From Vicia villosa (Eukaryota > Streptophyta > Magnoliopsida > Fabales > Fabaceae): a stretch of 64,000 bases of DNA. Both the position numbers and the translations under genes were made by a program. Below are positions 42,715-54,583 of the stretch, piece by piece (position 1 is the stretch's first letter; each line of letters starts with the position of its first letter). The notes below the pieces were generated by a model. The model was not told where the DNA came from. It saw only the letters and a list, made by a program, of their open reading frames with translations, and ran no database searches. Where the stretch lies: contig NC_081182.1 in NCBI RefSeq assembly GCF_029867415.1, positions 46,959,317 through 47,023,316 of the forward strand, read 5' to 3'.

Positions 42715-44862
42715 AAGATTAGACAACACAATCCGCAAATGCTCTTCATGTTCTTCGGAAGTACGAGAATATACCAGAATGTCATCAATGAAGATCACTA
42801 CGAATTGGTCCAGATATTGTTGAAATATTCGATTCATGTAGTCCATGAAAATTGCTGGAGCATTAGTCACACCAAACGTCATAACTAAAAACTCGTAGTG
42901 ACCATATCAAGTTCTGAATGCAGTCTTAGGTACATCCAAGCTCTTCACTCGGATTTGATGGTATCCTAACCTAAGATCAATCTTCGAGAACACACTGGCT
43001 CCTTTCAACTGGTCTAGGAGGTCATCAATCCGGGGTAAAGGATATTTGTTCTTTATGGTAACTTTATTCAGCTGACGATAATCGATGCACAAGCGCATAC
43101 TTCCGTCTTTCTTCTTTACCAAAAGAACAGGAGCTCCCCATGGAGAAACACTGGGCTGAATGAAATGCTTAGCTATAAGTTCTTCTAACTGGCTCTTCAA
43201 TTCTCTGAGTTCAATAGGAGACATCCTATAAGGAGTGATGGAAACTGGGGCTGTTCCAGGAACAAGATCAATTGAGAATTCTGCTTCCCTTTCCGGAGGA
43301 AGAGAAGTGATATCCTCAGCAAATACATCAGGGAAATCGCACACCATCAGAATCTCAGACAATTCCACCCTTACAGAAGGTTCCTTAGAAAGAACTAGAA
43401 GAAAGGATCTTTCTTGAGAAAAGAGATAATTAACCGCGCTGATCGTACCTTCTACCAACTTGGTAATTGCATCATCGGAAGAAGTCTCTTCTGCAGGAAT
43501 AAATATGGTCTTCTCCTTGCAACCAATATACACCGAGTTAAGAGACAACCAATCCATTCCAAGGATGACGTCGAGTCTTTTGAGGGGTAAGCAAATTAGA
43601 TCAATCGGGAAGTCACGACCATTAAAAGACACCGAACACCCCTTACAAATTAGTCGAGCTTCCACGGTATCATCCGTCGCCGAAGAAATGATTATAGGAT
43701 CAGGTAATGGAGTAACTTCCAAACCAAGTCGGTAAACACACTCGGTAGAGACAAAAGAATGAGTAGCTCCACAATCAACTAAAACACATAAAGGTTGGTT
43801 GTTAACATAACACGTACCCGCAATGAGATTGTTGTTCCCTTTTGCCTTTCTTGCATCTAGGGTGTATACACGACCTGCAGTCTTCTCAGGATCTTTCTTC
43901 TTTGGACAATTATTAATAACATGGCCCGGCTTCCCACACTCGAAGCAAGTAACTGGAAATGGCTTACATTCACCATGGTGTCTTCTCTTGCACTTACCAC
44001 ACTGAGGAGGATAATTAGAGTGGTCACCATAACCCTGCTTCTTCTTGGATGGAGAATTACGGGGCCTCAAGTGTTGAGTAGCTCTCCCTTGTTCTCTATA
44101 GTTAGTTCTATTTTGGTCCCTCTCTTCTTGAACCCTCTTCAAACTGTTTTTAGCAACATAACATTGCCTCAAACATTCAGCATAGGTAGTGAACTCTCTT
44201 TTGGACACACTATGAGCGATGTTGGCCCTCAAACCCATCATGAACTGGTCAATCTTCCATAGTTCATCCGGAGCATAAACAGCTTGTCGCGAGTAATCGG
44301 CCATGTCCTCAAACTTCTCAGCATACTCTGGAACCGACAAGTTGCCCTGCTTGAAGTTCTGGAATTCTCTTTCTCTTTGGGTCCGAACGCTGTTAGGAAA
44401 ATACTTCTCTAGAAATGCTGCCTTGAAGTGATGCCAATCCTTAGGGATCTCTTGAGTAGTGAAATAAGTAGATGCGGTATTCCACCACCTAAGAGCCGGT
44501 CCTTTCATCTTTTGTGTAGCGAAGATTACTTTCTCTTCTTCATTACACTGGATTGCTTGAAATATCCTCTCCATACTAGCCAACCAGTCATGAGCTACCA
44601 CTGGGTCAAGACCACCTACAAATTCTGGAGGATCCATCCTGAAGAAGGCACGAAAGTCTGGTCTAGTTGCAGCTTGAGGAACGGGAACTTGAGTAGGAGG
44701 TTGTTGTCCCTGCATGCCTTGCATCATTTGAGCCATCATCTGATTTTGCTGTAGCATCTGCTGCATCATCTGTTGCCAAGGCACGCCTGCACCTCCGGTT
44801 TCTTGCTCAGGCTCCACATTCCTAGTTCTGGGCCTTCCGGGACCTCTGCCTTGCTCAGCCAT
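42715..44862 (-). pseudogene. Tekay-like gag-protease-RT, first part
   Basis: The probable start is the ATG at 44862 (or 44868), about 150 bases past the LTR; the open frame extends further up into the LTR. In order: a Gln/Met-rich N-terminal stretch; the gag domain (around [10 protein letters not shown] and FLEKYFPNS); two zinc-knuckle-like motifs including [14 protein letters not shown]; retropepsin [11 protein letters not shown]; and the start of RT ([47 protein letters not shown]). A TGA at 42907-42909 breaks the frame in RT before the FIDD motif. The frame is otherwise kept to the next stop at 42712-42714. Confidence 0.9.
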
Positions 44863-45000
44863 CTCCATGTCTGTCCTACACATGGAATCAAGTTGATCAG
44901 GCTCAATGCCATAAATAAGACATAAGGAATCATGCTGACTATACACATATGAGGTAGAATTGTACTGCATTATGATGTGTCTTAGCAAAGTCGAAGATCG

Positions 45001-45016
45001 ACCTACTCTGATACCA
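45001..45016 (-). other. Primer-binding site (initiator tRNA-Met type)
   Basis: On the minus strand reads TGGTATCAGAGTAGGT two bases after the 5' LTR. Matches the common plant PBS complementary to initiator tRNA-Met apart from the 3' bases. Confidence 0.85.
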
Positions 45017-45018
45017 AC

Positions 45019-47213
45019 TGTAACACCCCACACATATATGTCTAGAATAATATGCATAAAGTATTAATTATGGTCCATAGACGACAAATACATAATATTC
45101 GCAGCGGAAATAGAAGTACACAAATACAAAAGCCGAATGTATCATGGCCAAAATATTAGTACATCACAGGAGTACATGTCCAAAATACAAGAACTAGTAA
45201 GCACGATAAAGGAACTAAAAGAAACATCCAACATGCATCGCCAAAAGGACTAATCCATCTTGCCCTTACTACGATCTTGCCTCGAACCACCTGAAAAAGA
45301 TAGAATTGGAATGGGATGAGATTACTAAATCTCAGTGAGTCCGCCTATCCTAGTAGTCCGCTCGGATCTAAAGGGTACATGCATCAAAACCGAATCCACC
45401 ATTGATCCGGGGTTTATCCTCACATCCGGTACAAGCACGGCGAAAACAAGGAATCATCCACCATAGGACTCATCATATTACAAGTACACGAATAGTACAA
45501 AAACACGTAAGCAGACCCATACCCATGTATGGGGAATCCAGAAGTGGTAACAACCAAACTACCAAGGCTGCACACACACCCTCGGTGAGTAACCAAGTAC
45601 CTGTCGTCAAAAAGACTCGCACAAGACCCATCGCTAGATAAAACAGATAGATCCTATGTGGCATTCCATCCGTGACGAGTTACAGCGGTGACGTTGCCTA
45701 CACGGCGTCACGGCCTCATCATCATCCATACGCAATATGGTATCCACAAGTGCGAATACGCCTAATTGGTTGTACAAGCCCATCCGGTTAGGAGCCTAAT
45801 GGTGTAGCCTACATGGCACCATTAGAGGTGAGTTATCCAAGTGATTTCGCCTAATTGGCATCACAACTCCACCATACCAAGCACGCCAGGTGTATTCTCC
45901 AGGTGAGACACGTCATAAAGACTCTCACAAGCACACTCGCAATGGTAGCTCATGTGTGTCAATCATACCAAGAACGCCAAGGTGTATTCTCCATGTGAGA
46001 CACGCCATAAAGACTCCCACAAGCACACTCGCAATGGTATTGTCGGAAACTAGTCCATATACAATGGTGTCTTACCACCTAGTAGTGGCCCACTTCGATT
46101 CTAGCATACCACACGCATAACAAGCGTCAATCACACAATGCAAACAATCCTGAATGTTCAACCGAAACAACGGGTATCAACAAGATATTCATATCTTATC
46201 ACAACGTAGCATTCACATTTAAGCATAACGTAGCAATTAAGAGCATTGAGATTAATTCAGCCTAACTATGCATAATTCACATGTTTTCCAATTGTCGCAC
46301 TTACTGAATGTACGTCAGATATGTCGAAAAACGATATTAAGACATTGAGGCTAATTTTCCTAGATAGTACATCTCGTTAGCTTTCTAACGATATATCATA
46401 CGCGTCAAACGGGTACACGAATAGGGAGTTATGAATTTTCAAAAGTTGCTGATTTTTCCCTCTGCACCCAGGGTAATCGGTTACTCTGGGACCAGTAACC
46501 GATTACTGGTATGAAAAATGCCCAGCCACGCAAATTTACACAGGGTAACCGGTTACCCAGAATCCAGTAACCGGTTACTCTGAAGCAGAATCGATTTTTC
46601 TGCATTCTAAGAGTTCTAAACCAGTCCCAATGTCCTATAATTGATTCCCTGCATCCTCAATACAGTCCCAACTAATTTGCATCATATAAACACATTCAGA
46701 AACATCAACATGCAAGGATTTAAGGCAATTAGACAAGTTTAGCATCATTGGTTCATAGATTAATTCACAATCCCTAAACTCCAAATAAAATCCCTACATG
46801 CAAAAACCCCAAGGTTTCTAACTAAGGACTCACCTTAGAAGGAGATGAAGATGATGATGGAGCTGAGAGCAAGATGAAGATGATGATAGAAGGAAATCTT
46901 GGACAAATTCTGGTGCATGCAAGTATGGAGCTTGAACCAAGTTTTGGAAACTTTCTCCTCTTCCTCTCTTCCCACGTTTCCTTCTCTCCTTCTCTCCCTC
47001 ACAAAATTCTGTTTTGACCAAGGAAAGAATGAGGGAACCAAACAAGTCCCAATTCTATTTAAGAGTGAAAGTACTATAATGCCCCCCATTGTTACTAATT
47101 GGCCTAATTGTTACATTAAGCCTACTAATAAAAGGTGTATTATATTTGTCTCACTAATCATATCATATTATCTTAGTGATAATAATTCAGACAATATAAT
47201 ACCGGGTATTACA
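45019..47213 (-). repeat. 5' LTR of the Tekay-like element
   Basis: 2195 bp. Contains a partly duplicated internal block (45883-46040; AGGTGTATTCTCCA...CACTCGCAATGGTA twice) and a palindrome cluster (GTAACCGGTTAC type, 46467-46575). Confidence 0.9.
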
Positions 47214-47218
47214 AAGTC

Positions 47219-47431
47219 CTCAAATGTTAAATTTCATTTGATTTTAGTCCCTAAAGTAAAAATCTGCTGGTTTCTTGCAAATTTTTCTTTGAATTTTCCT
47301 GCGGATTTTAATTTTAAGGACTAAAACTAAAAGGATTGTAACATATAGGGACCATTTCCAAAAAAAAATAAGATACAGGGACGAAAATAAAAAACACTTC
47401 ATTTTATAAGGACCAAAAGACTATTTAAGCC
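47219..47431. mobile_element. Right part of the split MITE
   Basis: Continues the MITE started at 22942 and ends with the inverted terminal repeat. Contains the phrase TAGTCCCTAAAGT and GGACTAAAACTAAAAGG typical of abundant legume repeats that start with GGCTTAAATA. Confidence 0.8.
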
Positions 47432-47726
47432 AAAAACAATTACAAAAGTGCTATGGTTGACTCTTTTAGTCAATTGTTAACTTTGGTCAAGTGTTGACCG
47501 TTGACCAGAACATTGACCAACTCAATGTGACTCCCGTAAACCAATTCTCCATGTCAGCTTCATGCTCAACTAGTCAATACATTCAGCAAAATCAGATGCA
47601 AAGTGCAAAAGAAAAAACGGTACGAGGCATCGCTATTATTCAATACACCACAAGCCAATACATCAAACTCATACGAGTCAATTCCACATTAGCATTCAAC
47701 ACTACAGTTCACAACATAAAAAAATA
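47432..47726. other. Spacer, no gene recognised
   Basis: Includes a TTGACY-rich stretch (47454-47520) with several TTGAC/GGTCAA words. No coding or element ends were recognised. Confidence 0.4.
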
Positions 47727-47873
47727 CTCCCTCCGGTCCTATTTATAAGAGAAAATTGACTTTTTAGATTCATTGAATAATCAATGTATCTAGTCTATAA
47801 TACTGTCCAAATACATTTGTTATTGAATGAATCTAAAAAGCAAACTTTCTCTTATAAATGAGACCGGAGGTAG
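47727..47873. mobile_element. Stowaway-like Tc1/mariner MITE (147 bp)
   Basis: Starts CTCCCTCCGGTCC, ends GGACC-like inverted partner GACCGGAGGTAG, flanked by TA (47725-47726, 47874-47875). Longer inverted arms include TTATAAGAGAAA...TTTCTCTTATAA. Size, ends and TA target are those of Stowaway MITEs. Confidence 0.85.
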
Positions 47874-47875
47874 TA

Positions 47876-48990
47876 GTTGGCAATAAAAAGACTCTGCAGT
47901 ATGAGACCGGTTCAGAAAAAGTGGAGAACAAAATCCATTCACGTTATAAATCTAACCTGCATTAGATAATCATCAAAGCCAAGCATCAATGAAACTGGTC
48001 ACACAGTTCCAAATAGAACACATACAGAACCAACTTACTAATTGATCTCTAAATAACATTATCACTAATGTTACATAACAATAAAAAACTAAAAGTTAAC
48101 AGTCCAATTAAACAAAATGTTTAGCAACAACATCACACTATTTCAAACCAACTCTTAACCCTAAAAATACTACACTCACCGTTCCAAGCCCTTTTTTTAA
48201 TTTTCTTCTTTTAATTATGTTAATTAGTAATGGAAAAATGGAGATCAAAATTGTGTTGTTGGACCAGGCCATTCGGCCAAGGCAAGTTCTTGCGCTAAAA
48301 ACCCATAGGAGCCCCCGCACCACCTCCGTTTTTGATACTGAAGCCAACCATCCAAAAAATGGCCCTTGGTCCTATTGAGTGGGCTTCTGGCGCCTTTACT
48401 TGGCTGCACCTATACTTCACATAAGCACCACTGACTCCACTAAATTTGTTAAATTTTAAATTTTTCACATATTTTTTCCTATTTTTTCTAGATGATAAAA
48501 AACAAATAAAATCATAATTTTTTGTTAGGATTTTTAGGATAAATTTCCACTTATTTTTAAAATTTTTCCATTTAAAAAAATACTTTCAAATAATATTAGA
48601 ATAGTTTTTTTTAGCAAATTAGGGTTAGATTTAGAATTAGATAACTCTTAGAATTTTTTCTTTAGATATTAACAGAGATCTTTGATTTCTTTGAATATGT
48701 TGCATATCTAGTTTCCTATTTTTCTTTTGAGGCTTATAATTACATTCCTTGCCCATGTGAGACCTGTGTTGGTCCATGTGCATTCACGTTTTCAATTGTT
48801 CATCTTACTCATATATCTATTTGTTGACTGGCTGATCTTTGTCTCCGCCTCCCTTTTTTAACCATTTCATAATAAAAAACCAAAAATCTTCTTTTCTTAA
48901 GCAAAAAAATCAAAACACTTAATCAAAATTCAAACTCTTTCAAATTTAAAGAAGAACTATTCGTGTACCTCTTGCTTAAGAGGACCACTT
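47876..48990. other. Spacer, no gene recognised
   Basis: Short frames only (for example 48138-48347 on minus). No motif or element end is convincing. Confidence 0.4.
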
Positions 48991-48999
48991 GAGTAAGTT

Positions 49000-49444
49000 A
49001 TTTTTTTAGGGTAAGTTATTTTCACTCGATCGCATCAAAGGCTGTGCATAATATTAGAGTGTGGACGTTAACTCTGCCCATTAAAAAACACAAACAAACA
49101 AAAGAAACTGTTGGGAGGAACTACGAAACTCTGATTTCCCTATTGCACGTTAGGGATACGTAGACTCAGGATTCGAGTAATCTTTGTGAGCTCACTTATT
49201 TATAACCCTTTCATTTTTCCCTTATAGCATGTGTTCTCTTAGCAAGTAAGCATTTGATATAACACACCATTTGATTAGAAACAACAAGAGTGGATCTCGT
49301 AAAGTACTATGGATGCGAGGGATGCTAATACCTTCCCCTTGCGTAACCGACTTCCGTACCTTTCTCTTGGTTGCGAGACCAACCTTTTCCTGTTTGAGGT
49401 TTGCTGGATATTTTATTTCCATTATTGAGATAAATAAAGTTCAG
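49000..49444 (+). mobile_element. LTR 3'-end fragment of a Ty3/gypsy element plus PBS
   Basis: The stretch includes GATGCTAATACCTTCCCCTT and GCGTAACCGACTTCCG, conserved in many legume gypsy LTR ends. It ends in AAATAAAGTTCA and is followed one base later by TGGCGACTCTGTTG (49446), a tRNA-Arg-type PBS. The left edge of the LTR is not found and nothing recognisable of the interior follows, so it is a truncated 5' LTR. Confidence 0.6.
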
Positions 49445-49499
49445 TGGCGACTCTGTTGTGTTTTTTCGCAATAGCAATAGGTATGATTTTGAGCTCAAC

Positions 49500-50373
49500 G
49501 TTACTGTGCCGGTGGTCGATGCCATATTAGAGCTAAGGCATCATGATTTGCAAAATCATGCCATTTCTTTGGCTTTAAGGCATTTGAGAGAAGTTATTAA
49601 GGACTGACAGAGAAAATATCAGTTTGGTTGTTGGATTACATTGACATGTTATTTTCTTTCCACACTCAACACTGATGACTAGTTGACGGAGCCCGTTGTA
49701 TCTGTAACCATGGAAGGTTTTATTTTAATGAAAGATATAATAATCGTCATGATTGACTTTTGTTGGATGGAGTCATATTCGGATACTGCACATGGAATCA
49801 TGCATTTTATTAAAATGCGACCGCATTTTAAGAAATTAGTCGTTAACCCGAGAGTCGTTTTCAAAATGTGTTTTTAAAATTAAAATCGCACAATTGATTT
49901 TGTCCAAGTGGGGGAATGCTATATTTATTTAAAATTTTATGGGTTACAATCCATTGTTATTTAGTTTGTGAAAAACGGGTTAATCGTGATTATGATGGAG
50001 GGGCATAAGTAGGCTCCTTTATTGGTTAAGTGATCATTTTAATTAAAGCCTAAGTATCTAAAACCTGATTGGAGTGGGCAAAAGTGGGCTTTTAACTATT
50101 GACCCATAATGGATAGGGACTAAGGGTATATATATTATATGGCTAGGTCCTTCTGTAATCACAAAATCAGAAACATAATTGACGGCTCCATAACTTACCC
50201 CATTGAAAGTTGTGAACGAGAGTGTAAAATACAGAGGAAGATCCGGTCACTCATCTTTTAAGATTCTGAATCAAGGTAACAAGAACGTTAACCTATTTCC
50301 AAATCATGTCTACACCAAATAAATATTAATGTTCTAATTTCATATAATTAATCATTGAATTTTTCCGCTTACA
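49500..50373 (+). mobile_element. 3' end of the old Ty1/copia element with its LTR
   Basis: A copia-type polypurine tract, AAGTGGGGGAA, ends at 49916 and is followed by the LTR 49917-50373 (TGCTATATTTATTT...CGCTTACA), the partner of 19289-19762. Upstream DNA (49500-49900) is non-coding remnant. Flanks TAAAT (19284-19288) and TTAAT (50374-50378) match at 4 of 5 bases, which would fit one ancient element. Confidence 0.7.
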
Positions 50374-50914
50374 TTAATTTATCTAATTAATAGAATTTCT
50401 ATCCCTTAGTGTGAATTCAAAACTAAATAAATTTAAAAAATTAAAAATACATGCTGAACAGTAGTAGAACACACCACTCACGCAAAAGCGTCCTGATATA
50501 AATAAAAAACATTGGTTGAAGTTTGTAATATTTTGGTGTCAAATGAATATTCTGAAGCCATCGTTAAAGGTAGTCAACATTACCTTTAATATGATGGGAA
50601 TGGATTGGATGCTAAGTGTGATCAAGATGAAACTGATGTTAAAAACAAAAGACATGACACACTTTAGTTTCCTCAAAACCAAAATCTAATCTACTACGTC
50701 ATTAACATAATTTAAATAATCCATGCATACATCACTTTGTTAAGTGTGCTGACGGAAAAATGAGTAAAGTGATTATTACTATAGCTAATGACAATGATTA
50801 ACCCGTTTCCCATTAAGGAGTCATAGTTTATGAGGATATTAGACTAATAGAATTGACTTTTAGAAACAATGTAATCATATAATTGGATTCTAGAAGCAAA
50901 GATGTGGATGACGG

Positions 50915-50945
50915 TATAAAATCCCACTACTCTCTCTCTTTCTCC
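50915..50945 (+). promoter_or_regulatory. Core promoter: TATA box and Y-patch
   Basis: TATAAAA at 50915-50921 is followed by a pyrimidine-rich CTCTCTCTTTCTCC at 50931-50945, a typical plant core promoter arrangement about 50 bases ahead of the ATG at 50971. Confidence 0.6.
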
Positions 50946-50970
50946 AAAGCTAATAGAAAGTGATAGTAAT

Positions 50971-51153
50971 ATGGAGAGAGTGGAGAAAACAGAGGCATGG
51001 CAGAAATCCAAGAATGGAAGTGTCTTTCCTGCAAAGAAACGTTCTGTGAAGCAGATGATATGGAATCAATTTGCTGATTCCATAAAGGGTTCAAGTTGCA
51101 ACACGGTTTTGTCACCTCCTTCTCAGTCGTCAAAGTCTAGCAGTAATGTTTAA
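50971..51153 (+). CDS. Possible small host protein, 60 aa
   Basis: Intronless ORF with ATG at 50971 and stop at 51151-51153. The product is hydrophilic, with a basic VFPAKKRSVKQMIWNQF stretch in the middle and a Ser-rich tail. Similar short plant proteins with an FPAKK.SVK.M core exist as I recall, but no function is known to me. Support comes from the promoter elements upstream and an AATAAA signal at 51449-51454 about 300 bases downstream, which together outline a complete small transcription unit. It lies beyond the copia LTR in less repetitive DNA. It could still be a chance ORF. Confidence 0.5.
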   Translation: MERVEKTEAWQKSKNGSVFPAKKRSVKQMIWNQFADSIKGSSCNTVLSPPSQSSKSSSNV

Positions 51154-51448
51154 TGTACACCCTTATTCTACATCAAACTAATTCATCTAGAAGTTCCTCT
51201 ACTATTCTGTCTTTCTCTATAGTTTCCTTTTTCTATCGGTCCCTTGGTGTTGTTGTAGTTAAGGTTGCTTTTGCTGTGGTGTTCCATAGAGTTTGTGTTT
51301 GTCTTATGAGATATGATTATGAATCATATACTATGTAATAGGTTGATCCTTCACTATTGCTTCCAGAATGTTTTGTTTGCTGTAGTTTTGGACTTTGAGT
51401 AAATTATGTTAGGTGTTCTTCTTAGTTCGTATTTTGTCTATTTTTATA

Positions 51449-51454
51449 AATAAA
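51449..51454 (+). terminator. Poly(A) signal AATAAA
   Basis: Canonical AATAAA following a T-rich 3' region; best matched to the small ORF at 50971-51153. Confidence 0.4.
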
Positions 51455-51970
51455 GTATTCTGTTGACATCAATGTGTTAAAAGTTACTTTGAAACCAACT
51501 CTTGTTCATTTATTTTTACATTAGAATATTTAAATATTTATTTATTCAACTTTGAATTGTTGAGTAAAAATACAAAAATGCAACCGTTTAAAGAGTGTGA
51601 ATAAACCTCAAAAATAGTTTTGAAAAGTTTATCAAAATTTAAAAATGAAAAAATAGTTTAGTTTGTTTGGCAGAAACAAAGTGCGTATAAAATGATTGTA
51701 TATAAACCTAAATCAGTACTCAATATGATAAAGATCTAATCAAACAGCTTACCAAAAGATCACTAAAACAATGAACGTATTAATATCACTAAAATCAATA
51801 TAAAATGAATTCTAGAATCACAATTTTTACCCTTAATCAACAACAAAATTATTCTAAGTATCTATTATAACAAAAATTACATTTAATCGATAAATCGCTA
51901 TCAAGATAAAAATCTAACAACATATGATTCTAAGAAAGCGATATAAACCATCTAAACATGTAATCCCACG

Positions 51971-51975
<5 letters not shown>

Positions 51976-52001
<26 letters not shown>
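51976..52001. repeat. (GA)n microsatellite
   Basis: About 13 GA units. Confidence 0.95.
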
Positions 52002-53295
52002 ACTCCAAATTTATAGTGGTTCATTGAAAAAAAATTTCTTTCTGGATCTTTTGGAATGTACACAACTCGATGAACTGGAGTCTATACGAAATATTTACTC
52101 AAATTCGCTTCTTGAATCTTCCAATCTCAACAACCTACTCATAAATCTTCGTATGCGGAAATTTTCACACAATTTCGCCGGTATCTTGAGTATTGGTCTG
52201 TCTGAAGATTAGGAAGAACCCAAACCCTGTCTATAGGCTTTCAAACAGCACTACCAAGGTTAAACCTGGAGAGAAGAATCCCCTTCTTTTTCACTGAAAT
52301 TGTCAGAACCAGACAAAACACCATGCATCCTTGCAATCCTCTGAAATCTTAAATAAATCTTCAAAGAAACGTTAAATTCAAAATGAATCTCCTCAATCAA
52401 TCAGGAATCTTCCAAGATAAGATTCGGGTTCATGCAACAATGGAAAAAGAATGAGATAGAAGATGAAATAAGTCGTTTGCATATGTTCAAGAAAGATTCA
52501 AATCAATTGTGCAAAGCCTCTTTTGTTAGTACTACCCGTGAATTCCTATTCAGGAGTCCCTCTGATTATGAGATTCCTCTGACTTTGTCTCAAGCACTCT
52601 CTCAAGTGTTTGAACAGTTATAATATAGTATGAATGGTGAAACATATTACAATATAAAACAAACTATATTCCTGTTTATAGGAATTATACTAGCGAATAA
52701 AGTTTAACAACATAAAACTAGCAAGGAAAACAAAAAACTCATTAAATTAAAACACGTCTTGCTTGTCGTCTCAGGAACTTAGTTTTTTACATATGGAGGG
52801 TTCCTCCTTAAATAGAATAGAATTCAGTTGCATGGCGCGTTAAAAGCTTGAATATTTCACGTGGGTGAAGCAAATCCAAAACGCGCAAGATAATAAACTC
52901 TATTAAGATGATTTGCAATCTTTGATACGGTAAATCTCCTTCAATTCGATTTGATCTTTTTAGATATTGAAAATTGTTCTTTTGGAAAAACTTTCCTTAT
53001 TCCAAAAAGCACATAAAACAAATAAACAATAATGGAAACAAATTTTTATCATTTGCGAGATTTACTCAGGACACACTGGCTTCTGAATGAGGTAGAATAT
53101 CTCACAATATGTGGAACATCTTACTCCACATCTTGCCTCTTGGTTTGAGCTCATAGAGACAGAATATCTCAACACAATGTCATGGTATCTTACTTCACAT
53201 ATTTCCTATTAAAATTACGTCAATCAAATGTAGCAACACTAAAGAAGGGTTCGATGCTACTTCTAAAAATAAATAAAAAAATTCAAGTGGGAGAA
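52002..53295. other. Spacer, probably decayed retroelement
   Basis: No coding domain is recognised; short frames at 52024-52212 and 52432-52623 lack motifs. GAATATCTCACAATATG-type words repeat at 53095-53175. The next feature begins with a copia-style PPT, so this may be decayed copia interior. Confidence 0.35.
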
Positions 53296-53780
53296 TGTTG
53301 AAACATTTGTAATACCATGTGAGACAGTGAATTTTGAATCCCACGTTGGACAACCTTCACATTTTTCAAATGTTTATATAGTGGAGGTAGCCTCAGTGGA
53401 GTACTGAGGGATGTATAAATTTTGCAAATTGGAGGAATGATTTCAATAATTAACACCTCGTGTGGGGATTGTCGTTGATGTCTAATTGACTCGAATCGGT
53501 TTGGGCATGTCCTAGGGTTGTGGCTTAGTTTGGCTTAATTTATTTTTAGAAAAAAGAAATAATTTTCAAAATGAGACATCATCGACTCCACACAAGTCAA
53601 CGTGTATTTTTCACATGTTTTTTAGTGTTGCGCAAACGTCAGCACATGGTATATAGTTGATTTGACCGAACCTTCGTTCTCCATTTTCTCCGGCCCTTTT
53701 GTCATTTTGCTATTTGTTTCCATAATATTTAAATGATTTTGGTTGTTCGTTCATGGATTGCTATTGATTTTTTTTAATAT
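53296..53780 (+). mobile_element. Probable copia-type LTR start
   Basis: A polypurine-like AAGTGGGAGAA (53285-53295) is followed by TGTTGAAACATTTG, and then GAATCCCACGTTGGACAA, a phrase common in plant LTRs. The 3' boundary is not determined; no matching partner LTR is in the window. Confidence 0.5.
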
Positions 53781-54583
53781 AGATAGATAGCTTTGCTCAG
53801 GTTTCTACTCACACCTAAACTTCTGAGTTTTCTCCCTTCTATCTCTTTTTTGCTATTTGAGTTTTTCAAGTCTTTTCTCTCTTTTCTATTCTTGAACTTT
53901 TTCAAATATTTTTCTTTAAAAAAATTGCTTTTGGATAAATGTCTACGGAGATTAGTCATTGTCGAAAAACTATTACTAGTGGCATAGAATATCGACAATG
54001 ATAATCAATTTGCACAGTCACAAAATATTTTAAAGAAAGAGATTTAATCAATTTGCACAGTCACAATGATAATCTCTTTATGATAATTTTCTAATAAACT
54101 TCAAATTTAAATTTTCTGCCAAAATTGTCTTAAAAAACAACCAAAGAACATGTTTTGTTTAATTTATTACGTATTAATAGTTGAACTACAACAATCCTTC
54201 AAGTTCAGTGCATTTGCTCAGATCACTATCAACTAGATTGCAAACAATTCCAATAAACACCAAACAAGACTCTACAAAACTTAAAAGTCGTCAATATCAC
54301 TTATCTAAAAGAGTCTAAATGGTCCTACCATGTGCTCAAATATCTATCCCATGCTAAAATAATTAAATTATTCAATGGTTTATATTTTACCACCAAACTA
54401 CCTTCTTATATAACAAGTCTTATTCACTACTATTTTGTTATTTTTTTGTGTAACTTCCATATACAAATTGATGTTATTAATTGCAGTAACAAGTATACTA
54501 TATATATAGACTATAGAGTATAGACAAATAAACATTGAAAAAGTCATTAAATATGACCCCATTTCTAAGTTCCATTATTGCTG
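53781..54583. other. Spacer before the coiled-coil gene
   Basis: Low-complexity pyrimidine-rich DNA (53800-53900), then AT-rich sequence. No coding or element ends recognised. It includes the 3' flank of the minus-strand gene that ends at 54584. Confidence 0.4.

Larger units (their letters stand above)
23023..47213 (-). mobile_element. Tekay-like chromovirus (Ty3/gypsy), 24.2 kb with nested insertions
   Basis: Bounded by TGTAACACCCC...GGGTATTACA and a perfect target duplication AAGTC (23018-23022, 47214-47218). Coding strand is minus: the 5' LTR is 45019-47213 (2195 bp), the PBS TGGTATCAGAGT follows, then gag-pol, a chromodomain-like C-terminus, a PPT (revcomp of 37590-37606) and the 3' LTR (23023-37589). 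The 3' LTR is interrupted by the Ogre-like element 23901-36266; pol is interrupted by solo LTR 37935-40774. The LTRs differ at many sites, so this is older than the Ogre-like insertion. The Tekay assignment rests on the LTR ends and the chromodomain region. Confidence 0.92.

Noticed and set aside
43921..44262. Plus-strand ORF of 113 codons in the gag region
   Set aside because: It is the shadow of the minus-strand Tekay-like gag.
49000..50373. One element comprising the gypsy-like LTR end and the copia LTR
   Set aside because: The PBS types and LTR sequences differ, so they are pieces of separate elements brought together.
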